Assembly (NCBI RefSeq): GCF_964019385.1 | Contig: NC_088645.1 | Location: 26,747,189 to 26,811,188 of the forward strand | DNA length: 64,000 nucleotides | Reading direction: 5' to 3' | Origin: Sycon ciliatum | Lineage: Eukaryota; Porifera; Calcarea; Leucosolenida; Sycettidae | Shown: piece by piece, positions 63,927-64,000 of the stretch | How the letters are laid out: each line of letters opens with the position of its first letter | How positions within the stretch are numbered: the first letter of the stretch is position 1 | Translations under genes and position numbers: made by a program | The notes under the pieces: model-generated | Told to the model about the DNA's origin: nothing | Database searches by the model: none | The model's input: only the letters and a program-made list of their open reading frames with translations

Positions 63927-64000
63927 TTAGTGTACGAGCAGGTCTATACATCTGGTGCTTAATCTGCGGACAGTCTGGTGCTTATGTGAAAATAGGCACG
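63927..64000 (+). repeat. Third fragment of the 226-bp repeat, cut by the window end
   Basis: GAGCAGGTCTATACATCTGG and GGTGCTTATGTGAAAATAGG match the middle of the unit at 60298-60360 with an insertion. Confidence 0.7.

Overview
The window looks like transposon-rich, intron-containing nuclear DNA of an invertebrate animal, most likely marine; a sponge- or cnidarian-like genome is my guess, not a proof. The evidence is spliced genes with GT..AG introns, TATA-less intergenic DNA full of CA/GAT microsatellites and ACATGTACATGTA-type words, a CR1/L2-like LINE, Harbinger, hAT, TA-flanked and foldback DNA elements, and fragments of an RT family (FADD box, GGMG tail) common in sponges and cnidarians. 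I found no rRNA, intact tRNA gene, CRISPR, operon or other bacterial feature, and no confident single-copy host gene.

Layout. 1-4.2 kb: two fragments of a FADD-type reverse transcriptase (minus 1-285; plus 3583-3945 with a poly-A tail), a 1.2-kb TIR element (679-1903), GAT and CA repeats. 4.2-5.6 kb: foldback hairpins. 5.87-8.4 kb: two head-to-tail copies of a heterodimeric element with two tRNA-like B boxes, the second split by a 1-kb TA-flanked transposon; then a LINE 3' end (8.8-9.5 kb). 9.5-16.5 kb: further TIR elements (TTA-flanked with a MADF-like remnant, pogo-like, hAT, a 186-bp MITE, a foldback). 16.6-18.6 kb: a GIY-YIG/Penelope-like remnant and a TTA-flanked element holding a C2H2 zinc finger plus AT-hook tail. 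20.465-26.725 kb: a nearly complete Harbinger-type transposon with matching termini, a Myb/SANT-like accessory gene (plus strand, two exons) and an intact DDE transposase (minus strand, 431 aa). 27-33 kb: foldbacks and nested TIR elements. 34.2-37.9 kb: three transposons nested inside each other, the innermost a hAT element with a perfect 8-bp target duplication that carries a spliced gene of unknown function. 40.2-45.3 kb: long inverted repeats around unrecognised DNA and a 73-bp minisatellite. 47.3-50.4 kb: a long-TIR element. 50.6-55.2 kb: a CR1/L2-like LINE whose ORF1 is split by the heterodimeric element and whose ORF1 and ORF2 share one frame across a single amber codon. 55-64 kb: mostly unrecognised DNA with a 226-bp tandem duplication and its dispersed copies.

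How the parts work together. Autonomous copies (Harbinger Myb plus DDE; LINE ORF1 plus ORF2) supply proteins that non-autonomous relatives with matching ends could use: the GAGAGGTT-ended MITEs for Harbinger, the 27-37-bp palindromes for the CAGGGAGT hAT. Nesting gives a relative time order, with the hAT in the 34-38 kb stack the youngest there.
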